Positions 17,379-26,535 of a stretch of 64,000 nt of DNA are shown here, piece after piece. A program made the translations under genes and the position numbers. Source of the DNA: Perlucidibaca piscinae DSM 21586. Its GTDB lineage: Bacteria; Pseudomonadota; Gammaproteobacteria; Pseudomonadales; Moraxellaceae. How positions within the stretch are numbered: position 1 is the stretch's first letter; every line of letters starts with the position of its first letter. The notes under the pieces were generated by a model. That model was not told where the DNA came from and did not search any database. It was given only the letters and a program-made list of their open reading frames with translations. The stretch covers positions 124,001-188,000 of the forward strand of contig NZ_ATUE01000008.1 of assembly GCF_000420045.1 (NCBI RefSeq), written 5' to 3'.

Positions 17379-20189
17379 TCATGGCACCCGCACGTTCAGG
17401 GCCAGATTGACCACGCCGTTGCTGGCACTGGTCTCGCCACTGTCCAGTCGAAAGATCTGTTCGCTGGGAACGCCCGCCGTGGTCAGTGCCGACAGAATCT
17501 GGTTGGCACGCGCCTGGGCCAGGCGTGGCAGTTCGGAGCCATCCAGCTGCGGTTTTTTCTCGCCGGCAGCCTGGCGCTGCGCGAGGATGGCGGCAGCATC
17601 GGCAGTCGGGTCGGCCATGCCTGCCACTTCCAGCTGCAGGCCAGGGCGCGATTTCAGCGCGTCCGCAAGCTTGGTCACGCGTGCCTGGGCAGTGGCATCC
17701 AGTGTGCTGCTGCCGGCGGCAAAGCCTATCTGTCCGACATCTTCATCGCTGCCGCCACCGGCGAGGCTGGCGAGCATCTTGAACGGGGCAGCCGCAGCAC
17801 GGGTGATCAGGTTGCCAAGCGTTTGCCAGACCAGCGGCCAGACCTTGAACTGGGGGTCATCCAGACTGCCTGACAGGGGCAGGTTGATGTCTATGTTGCC
17901 GTTGACGTCCTTGAGCAGAGCCACGGCCAGGCGCACCGGCAGACCGGTGGCATCGGCTGACTCGACCTTGTCGCCCCAGGTGTAGCCCTTGAGCAGAATG
18001 TCGTTTTCGGCGGTCAGCCTGCGGTTGCTGATCGCGTACTTGAGGCCTGCGTCGAGTCGACCTTTCTCGACCCGGTAGCCCGCGTAACGTCCGGTGTAGG
18101 GGCTGAGGCTGGTAAGATCCAGGTCGCTGGCCTTCAGGGTGAGGTCCATTTCCGGTTTTGCGCCATCAGCGACCGCCTTGCCGCTGACCTGGATGCGTCC
18201 CAGTGGTGGCAGCTGTGCCTGCAGATCGATGCTGACCGGCTGTGATGCGGGCAGACGGATGTTGCCGAGTCGTGCATCGATGCGACGCAGGTTGAAGGCG
18301 AACTCCGGCGTGATGGCCTGGTCACGGATGACCACGTTGCCATTGCGCATGACCACGGCATCGACCTGTACCGGCCAGTCACCGTTGCCCGTACCTGTAC
18401 GACCGGCGGCGGTCAGCGTGGTAGCGGCCGAGGCAGGGGATGCAGCCGCTGCAGTCCTTGCCAGCGTGGCGAGATTGATCTGGCCATCAGCCTGCTGAAC
18501 GACACGCAGGAAGGGCTGGTCCAGCAGCAGCTGCTGCAGGCGTACCCGGTTGGGTTCTCCCTGCACCGAAAGGCCGTTGGCGCGCAGGGCTCGTGCACGC
18601 AGCAGCGGAGTATTGCTGCGACTGTCCTGCAGCTGCAGATCGCTCAGCCCGATGTCTCCCTGCCATTGCCAGGCCGGATTGCCGGCGGCCTGCCAGCTTG
18701 CCTGTCCCTGCAGCCCCAGCGCGCCGCTCTGCATGCGCACATGGGCAAGTGGCGTGATGTAACCCTGCAGCCGGTTGAGGGCGACATCGGCCAGACGCAG
18801 GTCACCCTTGAAGAACGGCGAGGCGGCCCTGCCATCAGGCAGGGGCGAGGGCATGCCAACGAGTCCGTCCAGACGCAGGCTCCCGGTCTCGTTGAGTCGG
18901 GTATCCAGCAGCAGTGCCAGGGTGTCCTGGTTGTTCCTGCGCCCCGGCGTGGTCGACATGCTGAGCGGCCCCAGCGTCATTTCGGTCAGCGGGCGGGTGC
19001 TGGCGTCCCGGAAGCGCACCATGATGTCGCTGATGCGGGCATTTTTCAGGCTGCCTTTCCAGGCCGGTCCGGCGGATTCCCGCTTGCTGGCAGGTGTCAC
19101 GTCGCGACGGGCCGGAGCGCTGGCCAGAATCTTCTGCAGGCTGAAAAGTCCGTTGCTGTCGCGCTCGAGCAGGAAGCTGCCACCGTCAACGAGGATGCTG
19201 TCCACCGACCAGAGCGCCTCCGGCCATGACAGGCCGATGCCGTTGACGCGCAAGGATTGCAGCCGGGCCAGATCGCGGCTTTCGGCATCCACCTCGAGAT
19301 CATCGAGGGCAATGCCGCTGTCGATGAGCTTCAGGTTCGGTGTCGGCTCCAGCGCGGCCTCGTAGCCCAGGTCCACGCTCAGGCGGCCATTGGCGATGCG
19401 TACCGGGATGCCATCCGGAATCCAGCGCATCAGCTCCGGCAGCGCCATGTTCTGCACTTGCAGGCGTCCTGAGGACTGGAAGGGCTGCAGTGTCACCTTG
19501 CCGGTCCAGTCCAGCCGTCCGCCATCGGCGAGGTCGCCATGCAGCTCGGCCAGTCCGTTGGCGGACTCAGTGCCGATGTCGACAAGCTCGAATGACCATG
19601 GCGTCAGCGTGAAGCTGCGCGCCGGCGCGACCCGGAAGTCCCGGATGTCGAGCAGACCGTCGCGGATGCGCAGGCGGGCGATGTGCCAGCGTGCCGGTTC
19701 AGCGGGTTCGGCGCTGGGCTCCGGCAGCAGGCGCAGCAGGTTGAGCTGTCCTTGTGCATCGAGGTGGGCATGGATGCGCGGGCCGACCAGCGTGGCATCC
19801 TCGATCAGGGCCACCGGGCTGAACAGGCTGAGCCAGGAGTAGTCCAGTCGCATCTCATCGAATCCGGCCAGCGGCTTGCCCTGGTCGGATATCTGCAGGC
19901 CATGCAGGTGCAGGACGCCATCCAGTGCGTCCGTGGTGACCTTGTCCAGGGAAATGGTCACGCCAAGACGCTGGCTGAGTTCCTGCGATATGCGTTTCTC
20001 CACCCAGTCCGGCCAGATCAGTTCGGCAGCTGTGACCAGACCCAGCCAGAGCACGATGCTGGCGAGCAGGATGCGCCAGAACCAGCGCTTGCGGCGAGGC
20101 GGTGCGGGGCGGGCCGGTGCCGTGCCGTCGGCAGCCACGGGGGGCGAGTTCGGTGTGGCCTGCGCACGCGGCGTGACGGTCTCAGTCAT
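17379..20189 (-). CDS. Large AsmA-like/DUF748 envelope protein with OmpA-like tail
   Basis: A 936-residue envelope protein. The N-terminus is Pro/Ala-rich and cytoplasmic, followed by one membrane helix (about residues 37-60, ending LVTAAELIW). The long periplasmic part is rich in beta-strand and AsmA/DUF748-type repeats (VEKRISQELSQRLGVTISLDKV near the start). Near the C-terminus the text GFAAGSSTLDATAQARVTKL and ARANQILSALTTAGV resembles an OmpA/MotB-like peptidoglycan-associated fold. AsmA-like proteins of this size are implicated in phospholipid transport between membranes or outer-membrane assembly; the exact role here is unknown. It overlaps the 3' end of nth by 8 bases on the same strand. 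Confidence 0.78.
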   Translation of the reverse strand: MTETVTPRAQATPNSPPVAADGTAPARPAPPRRKRWFWRILLASIVLWLGLVTAAELIWPDWVEKRISQELSQRLGVTISLDKVTTDALDGVLHLHGLQISDQGKPLAGFDEMRLDYSWLSLFSPVALIEDATLVGPRIHAHLDAQGQLNLLRLLPEPSAEPAEPARWHIARLRIRDGLLDIRDFRVAPARSFTLTPWSFELVDIGTESANGLAELHGDLADGGRLDWTGKVTLQPFQSSGRLQVQNMALPELMRWIPDGIPVRIANGRLSVDLGYEAALEPTPNLKLIDSGIALDDLEVDAESRDLARLQSLRVNGIGLSWPEALWSVDSILVDGGSFLLERDSNGLFSLQKILASAPARRDVTPASKRESAGPAWKGSLKNARISDIMVRFRDASTRPLTEMTLGPLSMSTTPGRRNNQDTLALLLDTRLNETGSLRLDGLVGMPSPLPDGRAASPFFKGDLRLADVALNRLQGYITPLAHVRMQSGALGLQGQASWQAAGNPAWQWQGDIGLSDLQLQDSRSNTPLLRARALRANGLSVQGEPNRVRLQQLLLDQPFLRVVQQADGQINLATLARTAAAASPASAATTLTAAGRTGTGNGDWPVQVDAVVMRNGNVVIRDQAITPEFAFNLRRIDARLGNIRLPASQPVSIDLQAQLPPLGRIQVSGKAVADGAKPEMDLTLKASDLDLTSLSPYTGRYAGYRVEKGRLDAGLKYAISNRRLTAENDILLKGYTWGDKVESADATGLPVRLAVALLKDVNGNIDINLPLSGSLDDPQFKVWPLVWQTLGNLITRAAAAPFKMLASLAGGGSDEDVGQIGFAAGSSTLDATAQARVTKLADALKSRPGLQLEVAGMADPTADAAAILAQRQAAGEKKPQLDGSELPRLAQARANQILSALTTAGVPSEQIFRLDSGETSASNGVVNLALNVRVP

Positions 20190-20817
20190 GGTTCTTTTCC
20201 CGGTATTCGCAAAGGTCTTCGATCACGCAGCTGCCGCAGCGAGGCTTGCGGGCAATGCAGGTATAGCGTCCGTGCAGGATGAGCCAGTGGTGTGCATCCT
20301 GCCTGAATTCGGCAGGCACATGGCGCATCAGGCCGGCCTCGACGGCATCGACATCCTTGCCGCGCGCCAGCGGAATGCGGTTGCTGACCCGGAAGATGTG
20401 CGTATCGACGGCAATGACGGGTTGCCCGAACGCGGTGTTGAGCACCACGTTAGCGGTCTTGCGACCAACGCCGGGCAGGCGCTCGAGCGCCTCCCGCGTC
20501 TGCGGCACGTGGCCGCCATGCTCGCGCAGAAGGATCTCGCAGGTCCTGATGGCGTTCTCGGCCTTGGTGTTGAACAGGCCGATGGTCTTGATGTAGCTCT
20601 TGAGGCCATCGACACCCAGCGCCAACATCTTTTCCGGTGTGCCGGCGACGGCGAACAGCGGGCCGGTGGCCTTGTTGACGCTGACATCCGTGGCTTGCGC
20701 TGACAGCAGCACGGCGATCAGCAGCTGGAAAGGCGTGTCGTAGTTCAGTTCGGTGCGCGGCTCGGGGGTGTGCGCGCGCAGACGGGTGAAGATGGCGTGG
20801 CGTTTGTCGCGGTTCAT
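20182..20817 (-). CDS. nth: Endonuclease III
   Basis: Bifunctional DNA glycosylase/AP lyase removing oxidised pyrimidines. The 211-residue product equals the E. coli length. The helix-hairpin-helix LPGVGRKTANVV places the catalytic Lys at 120, the catalytic Asp is 138 (AVDTHIFRV), and the [4Fe-4S] cysteines are 187, 194, 197 and 203 (C-x6-C-x2-C-x5-C). It is followed by the DUF748 gene with an 8-base overlap. In several relatives nth is linked to an rnfB gene; here rnfB lies 3 kb away. Confidence 0.96.
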   Translation of the reverse strand: MNRDKRHAIFTRLRAHTPEPRTELNYDTPFQLLIAVLLSAQATDVSVNKATGPLFAVAGTPEKMLALGVDGLKSYIKTIGLFNTKAENAIRTCEILLREHGGHVPQTREALERLPGVGRKTANVVLNTAFGQPVIAVDTHIFRVSNRIPLARGKDVDAVEAGLMRHVPAEFRQDAHHWLILHGRYTCIARKPRCGSCVIEDLCEYREKNHD

Positions 20818-20863
20818 GAACGGGTGCCGTGCTCAAGACAGGCACCCATTCTAGCCCGTTGTG

Positions 20864-21970
20864 TCAGGCAGTGGTGACCGGTGTCTCGACACGGGCCTGG
20901 GTCGCGCCGTGAAAGCGGTTGGCGCGCCGGAAGGTGCCAAGGTCGTTGAAGCGCACGCCCATCTCGCGCATGACCTGGTGCGCGATGCGCGCATTCCACT
21001 GGCGGATGTAGAACGGCTCCTTGACCGCGAAGTGGTGGATGGCGTGCGTGCTGCCGAAGTTGAAGCAGAACAGCTGCAGCGGGAACAGCCACCAGACGTT
21101 CAGTACCTGGCATTGCTGCATGACGTTGCGCGCCTCGACATCACCGTAGTAGTGCATGTTGGAGCTGATGAAGTGCAGGCAGAACGTGCGCAGCAGGCAG
21201 GGCAGGGCATAGACCACCGCGAACACGTCGAGGAAGGCCAGCAGGCTTTCCGCCATGGCGGGCAGGGCCACGGTCACGCCGGCCAGTGGCAGCAGGAACA
21301 GCACGACATGGCTGACCACCCAGGTGTGGAAGAGCAGGTAGTACAGGTTGCCCAGCGGGAAGTAGGCATGCAGTTGCTGCCTTCCCATGGCCCGTGCCTC
21401 GGCCAGCGAGGCCGGCTTCTGCGCCTTGATGTAGGCCTTGGTGGCTTTCACCATCGTCAGCGGTCGCAAGTACACGGCAAGCATGTTGTCACCGGTCATG
21501 AGCAGGCGCTTCAGTCCCCAGCGCTCGCCATTGGTGATGCCGCGCTCCTCGAGGTCGGACTCGGTGCCGGAGAACTTGTGATGATGCAAGTGCAGCTTGC
21601 GGCGCACGAACGGACTCACTGTGCTGGCGCGCGCCAGCCAGCCCAGGGCCAGCATCAGGCTGTTGGCCCAAGGCGTCTTGCGGAAGTACATCAGGTGGAT
21701 CAGGTCGTGCTCCAGCTCATGGATGAATGACGCGAACAGCGCGGTCAGCGGCACGCACAGCCACCAGGGGATCAGGCCCTGCACGTAGAGGCTGCCGCTG
21801 GCGATCATGCCCAGCAGGGAGAGAACCAGGATGCCGGCACCGATGGCGTCCTGGTGGCGCAACCAGGGATGGCGCTGACGCAGGGCGACACCGGCTGCCA
21901 GCACGGTGGACTTGATGTGTTCGGCTTTTTCCGCATCAGTCATGCGGGCGGGATCCAGCGGGAGTGACAT
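20864..21970 (-). CDS. Membrane fatty acid desaturase/hydroxylase-like protein
   Basis: A 368-residue di-iron membrane enzyme of the fatty acid desaturase superfamily. Three His clusters are present: HELEHDLIH (H84, H88, H92), HLHHH (H127-H131) and HAIHH (H309, H312, H313). Hydrophobic segments at about residues 43-90, 205-250 complete the four-helix topology. A GTG directly before the ATG could also start translation, and GAGGA lies 6-9 bases upstream. An AraC-family gene lies 83 bases upstream on the same strand. Substrate cannot be assigned from sequence; relatives include acyl-lipid desaturases and carotenoid-type hydroxylases. Confidence 0.8.
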   Translation of the reverse strand: MSLPLDPARMTDAEKAEHIKSTVLAAGVALRQRHPWLRHQDAIGAGILVLSLLGMIASGSLYVQGLIPWWLCVPLTALFASFIHELEHDLIHLMYFRKTPWANSLMLALGWLARASTVSPFVRRKLHLHHHKFSGTESDLEERGITNGERWGLKRLLMTGDNMLAVYLRPLTMVKATKAYIKAQKPASLAEARAMGRQQLHAYFPLGNLYYLLFHTWVVSHVVLFLLPLAGVTVALPAMAESLLAFLDVFAVVYALPCLLRTFCLHFISSNMHYYGDVEARNVMQQCQVLNVWWLFPLQLFCFNFGSTHAIHHFAVKEPFYIRQWNARIAHQVMREMGVRFNDLGTFRRANRFHGATQARVETPVTTA

Positions 21971-22053
21971 CACGGGTGTTCCTCATGGGGGCTTGTCACA
22001 CAGGCTAGTCGCGTGCGCAGGTCACCGTGAGGGGAAATCAGGTCGAATAACTG

Positions 22054-23100
22054 TCATTTCGGGCCAGTGTCACGGTGCTCAGCCAGGTCTGGCTGCTGCC
22101 GCCAGGCGCGTGGCGAGATCCCCGTCCATTTGCGGAAGGCGCGCGTGAAATTGGCCGGATCCCGGTAGCCCACGGCTTCGGCGACCTGATCAACCGACAG
22201 TTGCGGGCGGGCCAGCAGGCGTTTGCTGTCACGTTCGCGGACCTGGTCGAGCAGTGTCTGGAAGCCCAGACCTTCCAGCTGCAGCCGGCGCTTCAGGGTG
22301 CGCTCGGACAGGCAGAGCTGGCGCGCCACGGTGGCCAGATCCGGGTAGCGACCATCCTGGCACACCAGCTGTCGGCAGACCTGGTCATGCAGGCCGCTGC
22401 CGCTCTGCAGACTCGCCAGCTCCTGGTCGCACTGGGCGATGGCCATCTGGGCAGCCACCGGATTGGCAGTGGCGATAGGCTGGTCCAGCAGCGCTTCCGG
22501 AAAGCGTATCTGCGTGCTCGCCCGGTTGAAGTGCATGGGCGGAAGCCGGTCACGCCAAGCGGCATGGTGGGCCGGCTCGGGAAAGGGCAGATGAATCTCG
22601 CTGCGCCAGCTGGCAGGAGGCTTGTGATCACTGATCAGGCGGCTGAACAGGCAGCACAGCTCGATCACCACCAGGCTGAGCGTGAACTCGCGTGCCGGAC
22701 CCAGGTCGACGCGTGGCTGCAGATCAACAACGACCTGGGCATCCTCGATGCTGACCCGGGTGTCGAACAGCGGAACGCGGGCATGTAGGTAGCGCTGCCC
22801 CAGATCGATGGCGTCGCGCAGATTGGCGCAGCTCATCAGGCCGAAGCCGACAAAGCCGTGCTTGGTCAGCGGGCTGCGCAGACCCAGCTCGTAACACAGG
22901 CCGGGATCAGCGCTGATGCGCACGGCATTCACCAGCAGGGTCGCGTACTGCGCACCGCTGATGCGCTCGCTCTGTTCACCGAGGCGGGTGGCATCCAGAC
23001 CGGTGCCGGCGAGCAGGCTGTCCGGGTCGTGACCGCGGTCACGCATCAGGGTCAGCAGATAGAGTCCGTAGACGGCAGGCAGCGTGATCATGTTGGACAT
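22054..23100 (-). CDS. AraC-family transcriptional regulator
   Basis: A 348-residue regulator with an N-terminal AraC_binding_2/arabinose-type ligand domain (GLRSPLTKHGFVGFGLMSC around residues 73-91) and a C-terminal double helix-turn-helix (LATVARQLCLSERTLKRRLQLEG, then VDQVAEAVGYRDPANFTRAFRKWTG). This layout is shared by regulators of lipid, quinate or ornithine metabolism. It precedes the desaturase gene on the same strand and diverges from an SDR gene, so it plausibly controls one or both (inference). The two signature strings above are each longer members of the family, quoted only in part. Confidence 0.88.
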   Translation of the reverse strand: MSNMITLPAVYGLYLLTLMRDRGHDPDSLLAGTGLDATRLGEQSERISGAQYATLLVNAVRISADPGLCYELGLRSPLTKHGFVGFGLMSCANLRDAIDLGQRYLHARVPLFDTRVSIEDAQVVVDLQPRVDLGPAREFTLSLVVIELCCLFSRLISDHKPPASWRSEIHLPFPEPAHHAAWRDRLPPMHFNRASTQIRFPEALLDQPIATANPVAAQMAIAQCDQELASLQSGSGLHDQVCRQLVCQDGRYPDLATVARQLCLSERTLKRRLQLEGLGFQTLLDQVRERDSKRLLARPQLSVDQVAEAVGYRDPANFTRAFRKWTGISPRAWRQQPDLAEHRDTGPK

Positions 23101-23196
23101 GTCGCGTGGTCAGATGATCGCATTCTACGCATCAGTCCGCCCACGAACAGTGGTAACGTTCGACATCTTCCGCAAGCCATGACGAGGACATGAGAC

Positions 23197-23988
23197 ATGA
23201 CCACAAGCAAACGCGGTGCACTCATCACCGGCGCTTCCGCCGGTCTGGGCGAGGCCTTTGCCCGCCTGCTGGCTGCCGAGGGCCATGACCTGATGCTGGT
23301 CGCGCGCCGTGCTGATCGCCTGCAGGCGCTGGCGGACGAGCTGTCGGGAAAGCATGGCATTCGGGTGCTGGTCTGTCCGCTGGATCTGGGTCAGCCGCAG
23401 GCGGCGGCAATGATCGAGGCCCAGGCCAGCGCGCACCAGTTCACCGTCGACATCCTCATCAACAATGCCGGTCTGGCCGAGCCCGTGTCCTTCCTCAACT
23501 ACCCGGTCGAGGATGTGCGCGCCATGCTGGAAGTCATGGTCACCGGCCTCACCGAACTCTGCCATCGCTTCGGACGCGGCATGGTCACGCGCGGCTGGGG
23601 ACGCATCATCAACGTGTCGTCACTGGCGGCGTTCGCGCCGAACTCGCCGGGCATGCTCTACACCGGCATCAAGTCCTACGTGCTGAACATGTCGCAGGCC
23701 CTGGACCTGCAGATGAAGCCCGCTGGCGTGCATGTCACCGCGCTCTGCCCGGGCTTCACCTGGACCGAGTTCCATGACACCCAGGGCACCCGCGACTGGG
23801 CCAACCGGCTGCCCCGCATTCTCTGGCAGGATGCCGACACGGTGGTCAAGGCGGGCTGGCAGGCAGTCTGCGCCGGCGAGTCCATCTGCGTGCCGGGCGT
23901 GGTCAACAAGGCGGTGTCGTCGTTCACCAAGCACCTGCCGGAGCGTCTGCGCTACCTCGTCAGCATGCGCGCACGCATGGTGAACTGA
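23197..23988 (+). CDS. SDR-family oxidoreductase
   Basis: A 263-residue short-chain dehydrogenase/reductase. The NADP-binding loop is TGASAGLG (residues 11-18), NNAG occurs at 89-92, and the catalytic Ser142, Tyr155 and Lys159 (YTGIK) are in order. The C-terminal part CPGFTWTEFHD resembles the SDR subgroup acting on acyl or keto lipids (DltE/YqjQ-like). It is divergent from the AraC gene across a 96-base gap, suggesting a shared regulatory region. The substrate is unknown. Confidence 0.88.
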   Translation: MTTSKRGALITGASAGLGEAFARLLAAEGHDLMLVARRADRLQALADELSGKHGIRVLVCPLDLGQPQAAAMIEAQASAHQFTVDILINNAGLAEPVSFLNYPVEDVRAMLEVMVTGLTELCHRFGRGMVTRGWGRIINVSSLAAFAPNSPGMLYTGIKSYVLNMSQALDLQMKPAGVHVTALCPGFTWTEFHDTQGTRDWANRLPRILWQDADTVVKAGWQAVCAGESICVPGVVNKAVSSFTKHLPERLRYLVSMRARMVN

Positions 23989-24006
23989 CGCTGAGCGCTC
24001 TCGCGG

Positions 24007-24990
24007 TCAGCGGATTTCCCCGGTCGTGCGCACCCGGTGCCGACCGGGGCCGCTGCGGGGGGGCTGAGCCGATGTGGCGGCATATGGCGCATCGGTTGCG
24101 AGACCGGATGCTGGCAGCGTGTCCGTCGTGATCGTCACGCCCGCTGGCAGGTCCCCGCGCTCCGCAGCGGCCAGCGCGGTTTCGGCTGTCGTCACGGCGT
24201 CCTGAAGTGCCGGCATCTGCGCATCCAGCGCCTGCGTGTCGGCGCCACGCGCCTGCAGCGCGGCACGCTGCTTTTCCAGCTTGCGCAGCTGACTGCGCGC
24301 CATGGCAGCGGCAATCAGCAGAGGGCCGGTATCCGGTCGCGTCTCGCTGCCTGCCGTGGCTGCCGTGAGCGGATTTTGTGACGTGGCCACGGCGCCCGGT
24401 CGCCGGCGTTGCGCCTGCTGTCGTGCCACCCGTGCCTGATGCGTTTCGAAGCGCTGCCGCGCGCGTTCGGCGCGAGCCCGGGCCGCCAGTTGCATGGCAT
24501 CGGGCGTGGCCGGTGGCAGGCTGGCGATGCCGCTTCGGGGATCAATCCTTGCCGGGGCATGCCAGGTCAGCGGCACCGCGGGCCCGGGTACCATGTCGAT
24601 GCAGTCGACCGGGCAGGGCGCCAGGCACAGGTCGCAGCCGGTGCACTCATCTACCATCACGGTGTGCATGCGCTTGGCGGCGCCGACGATGGCATCCACC
24701 GGGCAGGCCTGGATGCACTTGGTGCAGCCTATGCACTCGGCTTCACGGATGAACGCCACCAGGCGTTGCGTCGGAGCCACGCCGTATTCCGGATCCAGCG
24801 CGAGGCTGGGCGTCTGCAGCAGGTCGGACAGCGCATCGATGGTCGCCTGGCCGCCCGGCACGCAGTGGTTGATGGCCTCGCCGGCGGCAATCGCTTCGGC
24901 ATAGGGGCGGCAGCCGGGATGCCCGCATTGACCGCACTGGGTCTGCGGCAGCAGGGCATCGATGAGGCGGATACGCTCGGCGTCGGACAT
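24007..24990 (-). CDS. Standalone RnfB-like ferredoxin protein
   Basis: A 327-residue iron-sulfur protein related to RnfB/RsxB. The N-terminal 4Fe-4S domain has C19, C22, C27 and C43 (QCGQCGHPGC). Two ferredoxin motifs follow (CIGCTKCIQACPVDAI and CTGCDLCLAPCPVDCI) at about residues 86-125. Unlike true RnfB it has no N-terminal membrane anchor, and it carries a long Ala/Arg/Gln-rich C-terminal tail (about residue 165 to the end) with a likely coiled coil. No other rnf subunit is nearby. Similar orphan RnfB proteins are known in betaproteobacteria and Acinetobacter, often beside nth. It probably acts as a soluble electron carrier (inference). Confidence 0.85.
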   Translation of the reverse strand: MSDAERIRLIDALLPQTQCGQCGHPGCRPYAEAIAAGEAINHCVPGGQATIDALSDLLQTPSLALDPEYGVAPTQRLVAFIREAECIGCTKCIQACPVDAIVGAAKRMHTVMVDECTGCDLCLAPCPVDCIDMVPGPAVPLTWHAPARIDPRSGIASLPPATPDAMQLAARARAERARQRFETHQARVARQQAQRRRPGAVATSQNPLTAATAGSETRPDTGPLLIAAAMARSQLRKLEKQRAALQARGADTQALDAQMPALQDAVTTAETALAAAERGDLPAGVTITTDTLPASGLATDAPYAATSAQPPRSGPGRHRVRTTGEIR

Positions 24991-25085
24991 GGCAGCAGGG
25001 CGCCCGGGTGAAAGAAGTCAGGGATTATTGCATCGTGCCGGCGACTGCGGCAAAGTCGACGGGTCTTTCATTCTGGCAATAATCC

Positions 25086-26534
25086 ATGTCTGATATTTTC
25101 CGGGTTTCCGCGACTGAGCTGGCGCGTCGCCTGCGCGCGGGTGAAACCACCTCGCTGGCGCTGGTTGATGCCCACATCGAATACATCCGCACGGTCAATC
25201 CGGCGCTCAACGCGGTGGTGGCGGACCGCTTCGCCGCCGCCCGCGACGAGGCCCGCGCCGCTGATGCCGAACTCGCTGACGCACGTGCCACCGGCAGCCA
25301 GGACCAGCTGTCGCCGCTGCTTGGCGTGCCCTGCACGATCAAGGAGAACTTCCATTTCGCCGGCATGCCCAACACCGCCGGCCTGGTCAGCCGCATCGGC
25401 CGCAAGGTCGCCGAGGACGCCCCGACCGTGGCGCGTCTGCGTGCCGCCGGCGCCATCCCGCTTGGCGTCACCAACACCTCCGAGCTGTGCATGTGGATGG
25501 AGAGCTTCAACAAGGTCTACGGCCGCAGCAACAACCCGTATGACGTCACCCGCACCGTCGGCGGCTCCTCCGGCGGCGAGGGCTGCATCGTCGGCAGCGG
25601 CGCGTCACCGTTCGGCCTCGGCGGCGATGTCGGCGGCTCGATTCGCATGCCCGCCTTCTTCAACGGCGTCTTCGGCCACAAGTGCTCGCCCGGTCTGGTG
25701 CCCAACGAGGGCCAGTTCCCGGGGCCGTCCGGTGACATCGACCGGCACCTGTCCACCGGGCCGCTGTGCCGTCGTGCCGAGGATCTGGAGCCGCTGCTGC
25801 GTATTCTTGCCGGCGCCGATGGCGATCGCCTGAAGCCGGTCGACGCCGTCGATGTCAGCCGTCTGCGCGTGCTGCAGTTCGCCCGCGAGCTGGCGATCAC
25901 GCCGGACGAGGATCAGCTCGGCGCGCGTGACCGTGCCGTGCGTGCGCTTGTCGAGCGCGGCGCCCGTGTCGAGGCCGTGCATCTGCCGCTGATGGCCAAG
26001 GCCCTGGACCTGTGGACGGCGATGCTGGCCACTGCCAACAGCGAGAACACCTTTGCCGATCACATGTTCGGATCGCGCGATCCCCGGGTTCCGCTGCGCG
26101 AGCTCGGCCGGTTCGCGATCGGTCGTTCGCAGCACACCTTCCCGCTCATTGCCCTGACCCTGTTCGAACGGCTGCCGGAGTGGACGCCGGGCCGCACCCG
26201 CAAGCTGCGTGACCAGGCACTGACCCTCAAGCGCCAGCTCGAGGACGCGCTGGGTGATGACGGCGTACTGATCACGCCGCCGTACCCGACGGTGGCGCCG
26301 CGCCACTACCAGGCCATGCTGCCGCCGTTCAACTTCGTCAACTGCGCCATTTTCAACGCGCTCTCGCTGCCCGGCACCTCGGTGCCGACCGGCCTCAATG
26401 GCGACGGCGTGCCGACCGGTGTCCAGGTCATCGCCGCCGAAGGCAACGACCATCTGGGGCTGGCAGTGGCGCTGGCGCTGCAAACCGATCTGGGTGGCTG
26501 GGTGCCGCCCGCTACCGTGCCCGGGAGGCAATGA
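25086..26534 (+). CDS. Amidase-signature enzyme, fatty-acid-amide-hydrolase-like
   Basis: A 482-residue amidase-signature hydrolase. The Ser-cisSer-Lys triad is K86 (TIKENF), S161 (GGSSGGEG) and S185 (GDVGGSIR); the spacings (24 and 99) equal those of GatA. The GGSSGGEG wording and lack of gatB/gatC neighbours argue for a catabolic amidase of the FAAH type rather than the tRNA amidotransferase subunit. The alpha/beta hydrolase gene starts 2 bases after its stop, so both act in one operon, perhaps splitting amides or esters of fatty acids (inference). It diverges from the RnfB-like gene. Confidence 0.87.
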   Translation: MSDIFRVSATELARRLRAGETTSLALVDAHIEYIRTVNPALNAVVADRFAAARDEARAADAELADARATGSQDQLSPLLGVPCTIKENFHFAGMPNTAGLVSRIGRKVAEDAPTVARLRAAGAIPLGVTNTSELCMWMESFNKVYGRSNNPYDVTRTVGGSSGGEGCIVGSGASPFGLGGDVGGSIRMPAFFNGVFGHKCSPGLVPNEGQFPGPSGDIDRHLSTGPLCRRAEDLEPLLRILAGADGDRLKPVDAVDVSRLRVLQFARELAITPDEDQLGARDRAVRALVERGARVEAVHLPLMAKALDLWTAMLATANSENTFADHMFGSRDPRVPLRELGRFAIGRSQHTFPLIALTLFERLPEWTPGRTRKLRDQALTLKRQLEDALGDDGVLITPPYPTVAPRHYQAMLPPFNFVNCAIFNALSLPGTSVPTGLNGDGVPTGVQVIAAEGNDHLGLAVALALQTDLGGWVPPATVPGRQ

Positions 26535-26535
26535 C

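Noticed and set aside
24991..25085. A possible tRNA or RNA gene between the RnfB-like and amidase genes
   Set aside because: No cloverleaf or stable hairpin; it is a short divergent promoter region.
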